Below, piece after piece: positions 1-8,459 of a stretch of 64,000 bases of DNA (within the stretch, counting starts at the first letter, position 1; each line of letters opens with the position of its first letter). The notes under the pieces were generated by a model. That model was not told where the DNA came from, searched no databases, and saw only the letters and a list, made by a program, of their open reading frames with translations. The translations under genes were made by a program, and so were the position numbers. The stretch spans positions 62,001 through 126,000 of the forward strand of contig NZ_RZUL01000007.1 of assembly GCF_004005485.1 (NCBI RefSeq), written 5' to 3'. The stretch is from Sphingobium algorifonticola (GTDB lineage: Bacteria; Pseudomonadota; Alphaproteobacteria; Sphingomonadales; Sphingomonadaceae).

Positions 1-399
1 TTCGGAACGAACCGTCGTTCTGGCCAGCCAGCTGCCCTGTCGGGCATCTGCGATCACCGCCTCCAATTCGAAAAGGTCGCCGCTGCTGCCAATGCTGCGG
101 GCGCTGGTCCAGGCCTGGCGGCGTTCGCCATCCGGCAACTGTCCATCCTTGCGATACCAGCGCACGCCAACGGCCTTTTCAAGGACGCAGACCGGTTCAT
201 TGCCCGAACCGAATTGCAGCGCATATCCACCATCGGCCATACGGGCGAGGCGAACCCATCGATTGCCGGACGACACCCGGTCGATCTCTTCTCCCGTCAG
301 TGAAGATAGAATGCCAGGCGCAGAATTTGTCGCGACTGCGCCGGTCGTGGCCATACCGCCTGCGACACCTGCCAGTACGCCCCTGCGTGAAACCCGCAT
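1..399 (-). CDS. Tat-exported protein of unknown function, C-terminus outside the window
   Basis: The reading frame is open from an ATG at 399 to the window edge, giving the first 133 residues. A GGGGAGA ribosome-binding site lies a few bases upstream of the ATG. The protein begins with a short twin-arginine-type leader (MRVSRRGVLAGVAGG) followed by an Ala/Thr-rich stretch, so it is probably exported by the Tat system. The visible mature part contains a beta-rich segment (RWVRLARMADGGYALQFGSG) that I cannot place in a family. It is read away from the sugar-acid genes and has a predicted GntR operator (488-499) upstream, so it probably belongs to the same regulon and may be a secreted carbohydrate-active protein. 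That role is inference. Confidence 0.6.
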   Translation of the reverse strand, partial: MRVSRRGVLAGVAGGMATTGAVATNSAPGILSSLTGEEIDRVSSGNRWVRLARMADGGYALQFGSGNEPVCVLEKAVGVRWYRKDGQLPDGERRQAWTSARSIGSSGDLFELEAVIADARQGSWLARTTVRSE

Positions 400-487
400 C
401 TTAGTCTCCCCTGTGCCGCTAAGTGCCCGTGCGCCATATCAAAGGTCGAACAGGGCCTGCAATATGTTGAAATCTCTATTATCAGAT

Positions 488-499
488 TTGATATCTCAT
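488..499. promoter_or_regulatory. predicted GntR operator upstream of the Tat-exported gene
   Basis: The site TTGATATCTCAT matches the recurring TTGATATATCAA-type palindrome of this locus with mismatches in the right half. It sits about 90 bases upstream of the start at 399, in the gap between that gene and the end of the FMN dehydrogenase gene. Its function is inferred from recurrence only. Confidence 0.4.
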
Positions 500-510
500 G
501 CTTCTAATCG

Positions 511-1668
511 TTACAAGGGGAGACGTTGGTCGCGTCCTTTTAGAAACAGCCGTCCGTCGATCGCGTCGATTGTATTCACGCCGGCCAGCGCCATGTCGCG
601 CCTCAATTCGCTGGCCAATATTGTGCCTGCCCGGCGAACCCCGGCCGTGCCGCCTGCGGCGAGGCCGAAGAGATAGGGACGGGCGAAGCTGACGGCTTTG
701 GCACCCAAGGCAATTGCCTTCATCATATGCGTGCCTCGCCGGATACCGCCATCTACAACGACATCGGCGTCCCCGCTTGTTGCATCCAGAATGGCTGGTA
801 GGGCGGAAATGGGCGAATGCACACCGTCGAGCTGTCGCCCACCATGGTTGGATACCATGATGCCGCGGAAGCCCAAATCGATCGCCCGCCGTGCGTCATC
901 GGGATGCACCACGCCTTTCAGGATGGCCGTTCCATTCCATTCGCCCAACAGCCATTCGGCATCGCGCCAGGTGAAATCCGGGCTGAGCTGTTTGGCCACG
1001 AATTCGCTGAGCGACGTGGCGCTGACCGTCGCGTCCAGATTGGCATAGCTGATGGCTGCGCTGGTCAGATAATCCCATGTCCAGGCCGGATGCATGATCG
1101 CGCCCAATGCCTGACGCGGCCCGGTTCTGGGCGGAATGGTAAAGCCGGTGCGGATATCGCGTTCGCGATTGCCCGTGATCGGGAAATCGGCGGTCAGGAT
1201 GAGGGCGGAATAGCCGGATGCGCGCGCCCGCGCGATCATCTCGCGCACAAGACCCCGGTCCTTCCACACATAGAGCTGAAACCAGCGAGGCGACGGACCG
1301 ATTTTTGCCACATCTTCGATGGACACAGTCGAAAGCGTGGACAGGCAATAGGCAATGCCCAGTTCCCGTGCCACCTGAGCGACCGCGGCTTCCCCTTCGG
1401 TATGAAACAGCCGGTTGCCGGCGGACGGGGAGAAGAAGAAAGGCAACGCCATCTCCTCACCGAATACGGTCGTGCGCGTGTCGATCGACGATACGTCCTC
1501 CAGCACACGGTGGGTAAGCGTTATAGCGTCGAAATCGCTGCTGTTGCGGCCGAGCGTCACCTCATCGTCCGCGCCGCCGTCTATATATCCGAATACCATC
1601 GGATGCGCTCTTCTCGCAGCGAGACGGCGGACATCGGCAATGTTGTTGCAACGATCAATTGCGGCCAT
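511..1668 (-). CDS. lldD: FMN-dependent alpha-hydroxyacid (L-lactate) dehydrogenase
   Basis: The 385-residue protein belongs to the FMN-binding alpha-hydroxyacid dehydrogenase family (L-lactate dehydrogenase, glycolate oxidase, mandelate dehydrogenase). The C-terminal signature SNHGGRQLDG, with the catalytic histidine, is intact, followed by the flavin-binding VVDGGIRRGTHMMKA segment. The start ATG at 1668 follows an AAGGAACAG ribosome-binding site and gives the usual family length; a longer frame upstream overlaps the lactonase gene and is rejected. It lies 23 bases downstream of the SMP-30 lactonase gene, so the two are probably cotranscribed. In context it would oxidise the L-lactate released from a 2,4-diketo-3-deoxyaldonate. 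Glycolate oxidation is an alternative if the sugar is a pentose. Confidence 0.85.
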   Translation of the reverse strand: MAAIDRCNNIADVRRLAARRAHPMVFGYIDGGADDEVTLGRNSSDFDAITLTHRVLEDVSSIDTRTTVFGEEMALPFFFSPSAGNRLFHTEGEAAVAQVARELGIAYCLSTLSTVSIEDVAKIGPSPRWFQLYVWKDRGLVREMIARARASGYSALILTADFPITGNRERDIRTGFTIPPRTGPRQALGAIMHPAWTWDYLTSAAISYANLDATVSATSLSEFVAKQLSPDFTWRDAEWLLGEWNGTAILKGVVHPDDARRAIDLGFRGIMVSNHGGRQLDGVHSPISALPAILDATSGDADVVVDGGIRRGTHMMKAIALGAKAVSFARPYLFGLAAGGTAGVRRAGTILASELRRDMALAGVNTIDAIDGRLFLKGRDQRLPL

Positions 1669-1691
1669 CGGCCTGTTCCTTGTGCCAGAGA

Positions 1692-2579
1692 TTACCAAGC
1701 AAGCGTCTGTAGCGGTGCGCCGACCGAGGGCATCGATACGGCGATCAGTGTTCCGGCAGGCGCACTCTGGTCGCCGCGCGAAAAGCTGGTCACCGCCACT
1801 TCGGTCATATCGGGTCCCGCAAAGGCCAGTTTGCTGGGCTGGGAAACGGGCAGAGCGATATGATGCGCAATCCGGCCGTCGCGGTCGAAGCCGATCAGGG
1901 CAGAGCCGCCTAGCGCCGCGATCCAGTAGCCGCCGTCCACGTCCATCGCCGCCCCATCGGGGGCCCCGGCTATGCCCAGTCGTTTGAAGTCCGCGAACAG
2001 GGTACGATCGCAGACAGTTGGGCCAGCGCAATCATAGCGGTAGCGCCAGACGCAGTTGTGGTCGGGATGCGAATCCGAGATGTAAAGCCATAGCCCGTCT
2101 GGCGAAATGGCGAGACCGTTGACGATACCGATGCCGTCGATCAGCGCCACTGGGGGCTGGCCGCGTTCAATCGCGAACAATTGCCCTTCGAGCGCGCCAT
2201 TCATTGCCATCGTACCGATCAGCAATCGCCCCGCCGGATCAATCGTCCCATCATTGAGGCGGAGGTGATCGGCGAACCAGGCCGGAACAAGCATTTCAAT
2301 GCAGCGGCCTGTGGTACGCGACAGGCCTATAATGCCATGGCGGGTTGCAACGGCCAACGTGCCATCGGTCAGCGGCGCGATGAACGCTGGCAAACCCTCC
2401 ACCGGGAAGATCCGCGCATTGCCATCATCCCAATTCGTTTCCAGGATGCGTTCCCCGCGAATATCGACCGACAGAACGGCGCGTCGGACCGGATCCCAGA
2501 AGGGGGATTCCCCGGTCAGAGCTACGGCGTCGCCGAGTTCCCGCCATGTCTGCTTTTTTGCTTTCAGCATCTCCGTCAC
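1692..2579 (-). CDS. SMP-30/gluconolactonase-family sugar lactonase
   Basis: The protein of about 295 residues is a six-bladed beta-propeller lactonase of the SMP-30/regucalcin family. The expected divalent-metal ligands are visible: Glu in TGESPFW near the N-terminus, Asn in RLNDGTIDPAGR, and Asp in AGAPDGAAMDVDGG. It would hydrolyse an aldonolactone to the aldonate in the cytoplasm. The start is GTG at 2579; an in-frame ATG at 2570 is possible, and neither has a clear ribosome-binding site. It is transcribed divergently from the dehydratase gene, with a predicted operator between them. It is one of three lactonase genes in the window, with the COG3618 amidohydrolase and XylC. Confidence 0.8.
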   Translation of the reverse strand: MTEMLKAKKQTWRELGDAVALTGESPFWDPVRRAVLSVDIRGERILETNWDDGNARIFPVEGLPAFIAPLTDGTLAVATRHGIIGLSRTTGRCIEMLVPAWFADHLRLNDGTIDPAGRLLIGTMAMNGALEGQLFAIERGQPPVALIDGIGIVNGLAISPDGLWLYISDSHPDHNCVWRYRYDCAGPTVCDRTLFADFKRLGIAGAPDGAAMDVDGGYWIAALGGSALIGFDRDGRIAHHIALPVSQPSKLAFAGPDMTEVAVTSFSRGDQSAPAGTLIAVSMPSVGAPLQTLAW

Positions 2580-2607
2580 CGCGCTATAGAAATGTCTAAA
2601 TCACATT

Positions 2608-2619
2608 TTGATATGTCAA
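2608..2619. promoter_or_regulatory. predicted GntR operator in a divergent promoter
   Basis: TTGATATGTCAA is an almost perfect 12-bp palindrome in the 53-bp gap between the divergent lactonase (start 2579) and dehydratase (start 2633) genes. It is identical to the site at 9384-9395. One bound regulator could repress both directions. Confidence 0.6.
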
Positions 2620-2632
2620 TTTAGGGGATAGC

Positions 2633-3799
2633 ATGAAAATCACGGCAGTAAAGGTTTTCGTCGTTGACGGGTTTCGTGCCAATTTCGTGTTCGCGAAAAT
2701 CGAGACGGATGCCGGCATACATGGGGTCGGGGAGGGGACCGTCGAATTCAACGAACTCGCGGTGGCTGCTGCGATTGAGCAGATGACGCCGGATCTTCTG
2801 GGCAAGGACCCTTTCGCCGTGCTGGGTCTGACTGGATTCATTCACCGGCAAAGCTATTTCCGAACCGGCGTCGTCCTGCGCAGCGCGCTCAGTGCCGTCG
2901 AAGCCGCGCTGATGGACATCAAGGGAAAAGCTCTGGGCGTCCCGGTATACGAGTTGCTGGGCGGCAAGGTCCGCGACCGGGTCCGTTGCTATGCCAACGC
3001 CTGGTTCACTGGCGCGAAAAGCGCCGGGGATTTTGCCGAAAAGGCTGGCCCGGTCGTCGATGCTGGGTTTGGCGCGTTGAAATGGGACCCGTTCGGGTCG
3101 GCCTATATGGAACTCGACCGTGCCGAATTGCGGGCGGCCGAACGCTGCATCGCCGCTGTGCGAAAAGCTGTTGGCGACGATGTCGATCTGCTCATCGAAG
3201 GGCATGGGCGGTTCAATGTGGCGACGGCGATCCGCGCCGCCGGGATGATGGCGCAATTCCAGCCGATGTGGTTCGAGGAACCCCTGCCACCAGAATCGGT
3301 CAGCGCGGTGGCGGACGTACGTGCGCACAGCCCGGTGCCGATCGCCACGGGCGAGCGATATTACGAACCGGCCCGTTTCCTCGATCTGATCGCGGCGGAC
3401 GCGGTGGACTATCTGCAACCCGATTCCTGCCATGTCGGCGGGCTTGAGGCGACCAAGGCGATCACGACCATGGCCGAAGCCCGTTTCATTCCGGTCGCAC
3501 CGCATAATCCGATGGGACCGGTGGCCAATGCCATGAACCTGCATCTGTGCGCTGCACTGGATAATGTCGTCATTCTGGAAACCATGATGTTCGACGTGCC
3601 TTGGCGCAACGAAATCTGCCGCGAGACAATCCGCTTCGCCGATGGCTTCATGACGATCGACGACACGCCAGGGCTTGGCGTCGACATCGACGAAGAGGCC
3701 TGCCTGCGCCATCCGTTCAAGCGCCAGTCTCTGCGCCATTTCGATGGTCGGTTGACCGATATCCGCCCTGTCGGAGCGGAAAAGACAATCTTCTCGTGA
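2633..3799 (+). CDS. enolase-superfamily aldonate dehydratase (galactonate/fuconate dehydratase-like)
   Basis: The 388-residue protein is of the mandelate racemase/muconate lactonising enzyme type and reads most like DgoD-type sugar-acid dehydratases. Visible catalytic and metal residues are K150, E189 and H191 in IEGHGRF (the first ligand is Glu where DgoD has Asp), E215/E216, E241 in ATGERYY, D264 in LQPDSCHVGG, H291 in VAPHNPMGP, and E316. It should convert an aldonate to a 2-keto-3-deoxyaldonate. It is shorter than the roughly 440-residue Xanthomonas-type L-fuconate dehydratase, so the exact substrate is open. The ATG at 2633 follows AGGGGATAGC. The stop overlaps the next start as GTGA, so the SDR gene is translationally coupled. 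Confidence 0.85.
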   Translation: MKITAVKVFVVDGFRANFVFAKIETDAGIHGVGEGTVEFNELAVAAAIEQMTPDLLGKDPFAVLGLTGFIHRQSYFRTGVVLRSALSAVEAALMDIKGKALGVPVYELLGGKVRDRVRCYANAWFTGAKSAGDFAEKAGPVVDAGFGALKWDPFGSAYMELDRAELRAAERCIAAVRKAVGDDVDLLIEGHGRFNVATAIRAAGMMAQFQPMWFEEPLPPESVSAVADVRAHSPVPIATGERYYEPARFLDLIAADAVDYLQPDSCHVGGLEATKAITTMAEARFIPVAPHNPMGPVANAMNLHLCAALDNVVILETMMFDVPWRNEICRETIRFADGFMTIDDTPGLGVDIDEEACLRHPFKRQSLRHFDGRLTDIRPVGAEKTIFS

Positions 3800-4563
3800 A
3801 CCTGGGATTCGATCTTGCGGGGCGCACCGCGCTGGTCACCGGGGCCGGGCAGGGTTTGGGACGCGCCATCGCTCTTCGCCTTGCATCTGCCGGCGCCAAT
3901 GTCGCGGTGAACGATATCGATGCCGCGGCCGCGCAGAACGCGGTGGATGAAATAGTGTCAAAAGCTGGGGCTGGCATCGCAGCGCCCGGCGATGTGTCGG
4001 CGGCCCAGGATGTTGCGGCGATGTTCGCTGTGGCGACGCAGGCTATGGGCGGTGTAGATATCCTCGTCATCAATGCCGGCATCGTCCGCGGCCAGACGGT
4101 AGACGAAACCAGTCTGGATGACTGGAACCATGTGCTGGCCGTTAATCTGGGCGGTGCATTTCTATGTACAAAGGCGATGCTGGCGCAGTCGGTCCGCCCG
4201 GGCTCTGGCGGACGCATCGTGATGATAGGGTCCGTCGTCGCCCATCAGGGCACGATCCACGGATGGGCGCATTATGGTGCATCGAAGAGCGGCCTGCACG
4301 GCCTGGCGAAATCCATCGCCCGACCGGCTGCACGCACGGGCATGACCGTCAATGTCGTCGCGCCCGGCGTCATTCGAACGGATATGCTGGCCGATAATCA
4401 CGGCGAGGACGGGGTCGCGGCGCTCGCGGAAAATGTTCCGCTTGGGCGGCTGGGGGAGCCGGAGGATATCGCCGCTGCCGTCCATTTTCTGGCGAGCGAT
4501 GCGGCCCGGTACATCACTGGCGCGGTGCTGGATGTGAATGGCGGCTTCTACATCCGCGCCTGA
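3796..4563 (+). CDS. short-chain dehydrogenase/reductase, probable sugar dehydrogenase
   Basis: This is a 255-residue classical SDR. It shows the nucleotide-binding TGAGQGLGRA motif near the N-terminus, INAGI in the position of NNAG, GSVV for the catalytic serine region, and the active-site YGASK. The start is GTG at 3796, overlapping the dehydratase stop (GTGA). Directly downstream of an aldonate dehydratase, it may be the aldose 1-dehydrogenase that pairs with the SMP-30 lactonase, or a second oxidoreductase acting on the keto-deoxy acid. The sequence cannot decide between these. The second SDR at 5362 is a better match to the 2-keto-3-deoxy-L-fuconate dehydrogenase. Confidence 0.75.
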   Translation: MNLGFDLAGRTALVTGAGQGLGRAIALRLASAGANVAVNDIDAAAAQNAVDEIVSKAGAGIAAPGDVSAAQDVAAMFAVATQAMGGVDILVINAGIVRGQTVDETSLDDWNHVLAVNLGGAFLCTKAMLAQSVRPGSGGRIVMIGSVVAHQGTIHGWAHYGASKSGLHGLAKSIARPAARTGMTVNVVAPGVIRTDMLADNHGEDGVAALAENVPLGRLGEPEDIAAAVHFLASDAARYITGAVLDVNGGFYIRA

Positions 4564-4618
4564 AGAGCCAGTTCTCAAGTCGGCTGGGTCGGTTGAACTG
4601 AACGGGGAGGAGAAGAGG

Positions 4619-5305
4619 ATGGCAGGGCGCGCTCCAGCTGTGTTGAACGGCGAAAGACCGGCGGACAATCTGGCACGCTTTGCCTATCGGCAAGTGCTGG
4701 GGGCGCTTTTCGACCGTCGCCTCCCGCTCGGCGCGTTCGTTTCGCAGCGCGACTTGGTGCGGCTGCTCAACGTACCGGTACAGCCGCTGCGCGATGCGCT
4801 CAAGGTGCTTGAAGCCGAAGGGGTTGTCGAGATCATGCCCCGCGCCGGCATTCAGTTCGTCAAGCCAGACTATGAGATGGTCCACAATATCTATCAATTC
4901 CGGGCCATCATCGAACGCACCGCCGCGCGCCGCTTCGCTGAAACGGCGGACGGCGACAGCATAGCGGCGCTGATCGATGACCATCGACGCGTTCAGTCGA
5001 CGATCGAACAGGCGGGGTTCGATGATACTGCCCTGTCCGACATGTTGCGGCTTGAACGGACGCTACACGACGGGATGACCGCAAGCCTGCGCAATCCATT
5101 GGTTGAAAAGGCGGCCCAGCGCCTGAAGAACCACGTCATCCTGATTAGGCTCGACGTCGTCATGACCAGGCCGTTCGCGCTCCGCACGATCGCTGAACAT
5201 CTGGCCATATTGTCGGCTTGCGCGGAGCGGGACGGCGACCGGGCGGAAGCCGCGCTGGCCGATCATTTCCAGCAGTCGCTGGGGCGCATGGTCGGCACAA
5301 TCTGA
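4619..5305 (+). CDS. GntR-family (FadR-type, FCD domain) transcriptional regulator, copy 1
   Basis: This is a 228-residue regulator with an N-terminal winged helix (LGAFVSQRDLVRLLNVPVQP, then LRDALKVLEAEGVVEI) and a C-terminal all-alpha FCD effector domain. The ATG at 4619 follows GGGGAGGAG, a strong ribosome-binding site; an upstream in-frame start inside the SDR gene is rejected. It lies in the operon between the two SDR genes. It is clearly paralogous to the regulator at 22812: the segments QPLRDAL, VLEAEG, GIQF and RRFAETAD are shared. It is the likely binder of the TTGATATATCAA-type sites and probably senses a pathway intermediate. Confidence 0.85.
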   Translation: MAGRAPAVLNGERPADNLARFAYRQVLGALFDRRLPLGAFVSQRDLVRLLNVPVQPLRDALKVLEAEGVVEIMPRAGIQFVKPDYEMVHNIYQFRAIIERTAARRFAETADGDSIAALIDDHRRVQSTIEQAGFDDTALSDMLRLERTLHDGMTASLRNPLVEKAAQRLKNHVILIRLDVVMTRPFALRTIAEHLAILSACAERDGDRAEAALADHFQQSLGRMVGTI

Positions 5306-5361
5306 ATGCCCGCTTCGCCCGGAGCGGGGCGAAGCGGAGATTTTATGGCTTAGGAGAAACC

Positions 5362-6093
5362 ATGGGTAGACTGACAGGGAAAACCGCCATCGTCACGGCC
5401 GCAGGGCAGGGCATCGGCCGGGCGACGGCAGAGCGGTTCATCGCGGAAGGCGCGCGCGTTGTGGCCGTTGACCTCAACGAGGATGCTTTGAGCACATTGG
5501 AAGGGTGCGAGACGCAAGTGCTCGACGTCTTGGACAAGGAGGCGATAGAGCGGCTGGTTGAGCGGTTTGGTTCCGTGGACATCCTGTTCAACTGCGTGGG
5601 GATAGTCGATGCCGGTACTATTCTGACTACGACCGAGGAGGTGTTCGATCGCGCCTATGCTATCAATGTCAAATCCGCCTATGCCATGATTCGCGCCTTT
5701 CTGCCCGGCATGATTGCGAAGGGGCGCGGCTCGATCGTCAATGTCGCGTCCGTGGCGGGATCGATCATCGCCGTTGCTGATCGTTTTGCCTATGGCACGA
5801 CAAAGGCGGCGCTGATCGGCCTGACGAAATCGGTAGCGTTGGATTTCGTGCAGCAGGGCATCCGCTGCAACGCGATCTGCCCTGGCACGGTGCAGTCGCC
5901 GTCACTCGATCAGAGACTTGAAGCGACAGGGGATGCCGAAGCGGCGCGGCGGCAATTCATGGCGCGTCAGCCGATGGGTCGGATCGGGCAACCTGAAGAG
6001 ATCGCCGAACTTGCAGTGTATCTGGCGAGCGATGCAGCGTCCTTCACGACCGGCACGGTGAATATCATCGACGGTGGCTGGGCCAACGCGTGA
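5362..6093 (+). CDS. 2-keto-3-deoxy-L-fuconate (or L-rhamnonate) 4-dehydrogenase, SDR family
   Basis: This 243-residue SDR shows [11 protein letters not shown] at the cofactor site, FNCVGIV in place of NNAG, the serine segment NVASVAGS and the catalytic YGTTK. The text resembles, from memory, the Xanthomonas 2-keto-3-deoxy-L-fuconate dehydrogenase, including the shared [11 protein letters not shown] and RQPMGRIG segments. It would oxidise the C4 hydroxyl of the 2-keto-3-deoxy acid to a 2,4-diketo acid using NAD+. The ATG at 5362 is preceded by TAGGAGAAACC. The stop overlaps the mutarotase start as GTGA. Together with the FAH-type hydrolase at 8460 it marks the diketo-hydrolase branch rather than the aldolase branch. 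Confidence 0.85.
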   Translation: MGRLTGKTAIVTAAGQGIGRATAERFIAEGARVVAVDLNEDALSTLEGCETQVLDVLDKEAIERLVERFGSVDILFNCVGIVDAGTILTTTEEVFDRAYAINVKSAYAMIRAFLPGMIAKGRGSIVNVASVAGSIIAVADRFAYGTTKAALIGLTKSVALDFVQQGIRCNAICPGTVQSPSLDQRLEATGDAEAARRQFMARQPMGRIGQPEEIAELAVYLASDAASFTTGTVNIIDGGWANA

Positions 6094-6440
6094 GCATCCA
6101 ACTGTGCCTGGTGATCCCTTGTCCTGCGTCTGCGGACGCGCTGCGTGCCTACCTTGCAGCGCATCAACCAGGTGGTGTGCCTTCGGCTGTATTAGAGGGG
6201 ATGAAAGCGGCTGGCATCGAAGGATGCCATATCTATCATGCGCAGGACCGGCTGGTGATGGTGATCGATGCGAGCGACGGCTTCAGCATGGCGTCGGCGG
6301 CCGCAATCAATCGCGGCAATGCCGTCGTCCAGCAGTGGAATCGGCGAATGGCAGCGTTGCTGTCTGGAGACGATCGGAACGCTCCGCCTTGGAACGAGGC
6401 GCACTGCATCTTTGATCTTGAACGGCATCTGAGACCCTGA
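6090..6440 (+). CDS. L-rhamnose/L-fucose mutarotase-type protein (RhaM, DUF718)
   Basis: This 116-residue protein is of the RhaM/COG3254 fold. It is about the family length and has the internal segment AAGIEGCHIYHAQDRLVMVI and the C-terminal ending in an LERHLRP-type tail. The family interconverts the alpha and beta anomers of L-rhamnose or L-fucose, presenting the right anomer to the aldose dehydrogenase. It starts at GTG 6090, overlapping the SDR stop (GTGA), so it is translated with the dehydrogenase. A mutarotase of this family is the strongest sign that the sugar is a 6-deoxyhexose. Confidence 0.8.
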   Translation: MSIQLCLVIPCPASADALRAYLAAHQPGGVPSAVLEGMKAAGIEGCHIYHAQDRLVMVIDASDGFSMASAAAINRGNAVVQQWNRRMAALLSGDDRNAPPWNEAHCIFDLERHLRP

Positions 6441-6442
6441 TC

Positions 6443-8431
6443 ATGTCGCCGCGCGCCGTTCTCCTTGCCCGGTTTGCCGCCGCAATTGTCGTATTCTCGG
6501 CGCATTCCGCCAGTGCGGCTCCGGGCGGGACGCCCGAGCTTCTTTCCAGCCTGTTTGCCAATCATATGGTACTGCAACGCGATACGCCCATAAGACTCTG
6601 GGGCCGCGCCGCGCCGGGCGCCAAGGTCAGGGTTACATTGTCGCGCAGCGCGGCTTCAACCAGAGCGGACAGTCATGGCAACTGGACCACAGCATTGGCA
6701 CCGCTGTCAGCCGGCGGACCGTACCGACTGGAGGTTGAAAGCGGCGGCATCCATCAAACCGTTGAGGATGTACTGATCGGAGATCTATGGCTGTGCTCAG
6801 GTCAATCGAACATGGCAATGCCGGTTTCCGAGACGCTTGGCGGCGCTTCGGCGATCACGGCCTCTCGTGATTCCGGGCTGAGATTGCTGAAAATTGAGCG
6901 GCGGGTTGCCGCCATGCCGGAAACACGTCTTGCCCAGCCGGTGCGCTGGCAGGAGGCCGCGCCAGAAACCTCCAGCGATTTCGCCGCCGCATGTTATTTC
7001 TTTGGTCGCAAGCTGCGGCAGGCGCGGGATGTTCCGGTCGGTCTGGTGTCGGCAGCATGGGGCGGCACCACCGTCGATGCTTGGCGACCGCAGGATGCCT
7101 TGCGCGCGACGCAAGACCGGCTGGACGAGCTGCCGCTGCTCGAACACTATAGCCGCGATCCCGCATCGGCGCAAAAAATGTGGGCAGAGCGATGGCAGAA
7201 CTGGTGGCGGATTGCTCAGAATGGAACGGGGCCGTCCGATCCATGGGCACCCGGGTCACCGCCCGAGATGCGATGGCAGCGGGCGGACATAGCCATGGAC
7301 TGGTCGCAATGGCATCCCGGTGTCGATGGAGCCAACCGACTGGTTTTCTTCCGGTCCACTTTTGATCTTCCGCCAGCTGACGCAAAACAGGTGCGAAAAC
7401 TGACATTTGGGCCTGTCAGATTCGTCGATCTGGCCTGGATCAATGGCCAATTCATAGCATCGACATCGGATGAAACGCGCATCCGGTCGTACAGAGTGCC
7501 CGATCAAGCGGTGACTGCGGGTCGCAACAGCGTCGTCATCGCTGTTCGCAGCCTAACCGAGGGCGGCGGTTTCGCATCAAATGCGGTCTTGCCGACGCTG
7601 ACATTGGCCGACGGACGTTCGCTCCCACTTGGACGATCATGGGAAGTGTTGGCTGCGCCCGCTACGTTGGCGCGCAGTCCGCTACCCCCATGGGATGCCC
7701 GTGGCGGCATATCCGGCCCCTATAATGCCATGATCGCGCCTTTGGGCAAAATGAGCATGGCCGGTGTCGTGTGGTATCAGGGTGAAGCCGAAACCCTGCC
7801 CGATCGCGCGCCACGTTATCAGGACCGGCTGGCCAGCCTGATCGCGGCATGGCGAAAGCAGTTTGACGATACGGAACTGCCGTTTCTGATCGTCCAGCTC
7901 CCCGAATATCGCTTGCCAAGCGCCGTGCCCGGACCAAGCCACTGGGCGACCGTGCGCGAAGCCCAGCGCCGAATCGCCGGATCAATGCGCAACGTGCTGA
8001 TCGTCCCCGCCATGGGGCTGGGCGAAGCAAACGACATTCATCCGGCAAACAAGGCGGATCTGGGCGTTCGTCTGGCCGCTGCGGTTAACTTGCTTGCGAC
8101 GCGGAAAGGGGCAGGGCCGATCCATATGCCCATGTCCATCGGGCCGAGCCTGACGCGCATCTGGCACACGCAAGAGGGCGTCAGGATGCGGTTTTCGTCC
8201 GACGGTCCCTTGCGCGCACTGTCCGCTGACATGCTGACCGGCTTCGAGACGTGCGACGTTGGCGGTACGCACTGCAGATTTGTCGTTGGCGCGGTGGACG
8301 CTGGGGATGTCATACTCAAAGGGGTGCACAGCCCTCGGATACGATATGGCTGGGCTGATCATCCGATCATCAATCTGACCGACGATACGGCCATCCCCGC
8401 TATCGGATTTGACGAAGTGATAGCGCAATAG
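6443..8431 (+). CDS. exported sialate O-acetylesterase-type SGNH esterase
   Basis: This 662-residue protein has a Sec signal peptide cleaved after about residue 25 (SAHSASA). An N-terminal beta-sandwich is followed by the SGNH block I motif LCSGQSNMAMP with the nucleophilic serine. An inserted jelly-roll region (about 265-400) comes next, then VVWYQGEAE and the catalytic pair in NDIHPANK near residue 535. This architecture is that of the SASA (9-O-acetylesterase) family, which also includes esterases acting on acetylated plant polysaccharides. It starts two bases after the mutarotase stop, so it is in the same operon. It probably removes acetyl groups from the polysaccharide in the periplasm or outside, clearing the way for the glycosidases. 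Confidence 0.85.
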   Translation: MSPRAVLLARFAAAIVVFSAHSASAAPGGTPELLSSLFANHMVLQRDTPIRLWGRAAPGAKVRVTLSRSAASTRADSHGNWTTALAPLSAGGPYRLEVESGGIHQTVEDVLIGDLWLCSGQSNMAMPVSETLGGASAITASRDSGLRLLKIERRVAAMPETRLAQPVRWQEAAPETSSDFAAACYFFGRKLRQARDVPVGLVSAAWGGTTVDAWRPQDALRATQDRLDELPLLEHYSRDPASAQKMWAERWQNWWRIAQNGTGPSDPWAPGSPPEMRWQRADIAMDWSQWHPGVDGANRLVFFRSTFDLPPADAKQVRKLTFGPVRFVDLAWINGQFIASTSDETRIRSYRVPDQAVTAGRNSVVIAVRSLTEGGGFASNAVLPTLTLADGRSLPLGRSWEVLAAPATLARSPLPPWDARGGISGPYNAMIAPLGKMSMAGVVWYQGEAETLPDRAPRYQDRLASLIAAWRKQFDDTELPFLIVQLPEYRLPSAVPGPSHWATVREAQRRIAGSMRNVLIVPAMGLGEANDIHPANKADLGVRLAAAVNLLATRKGAGPIHMPMSIGPSLTRIWHTQEGVRMRFSSDGPLRALSADMLTGFETCDVGGTHCRFVVGAVDAGDVILKGVHSPRIRYGWADHPIINLTDDTAIPAIGFDEVIAQ

Positions 8432-8459
8432 CGTCAGTCAGCCCTCAGGACCGGACCCG

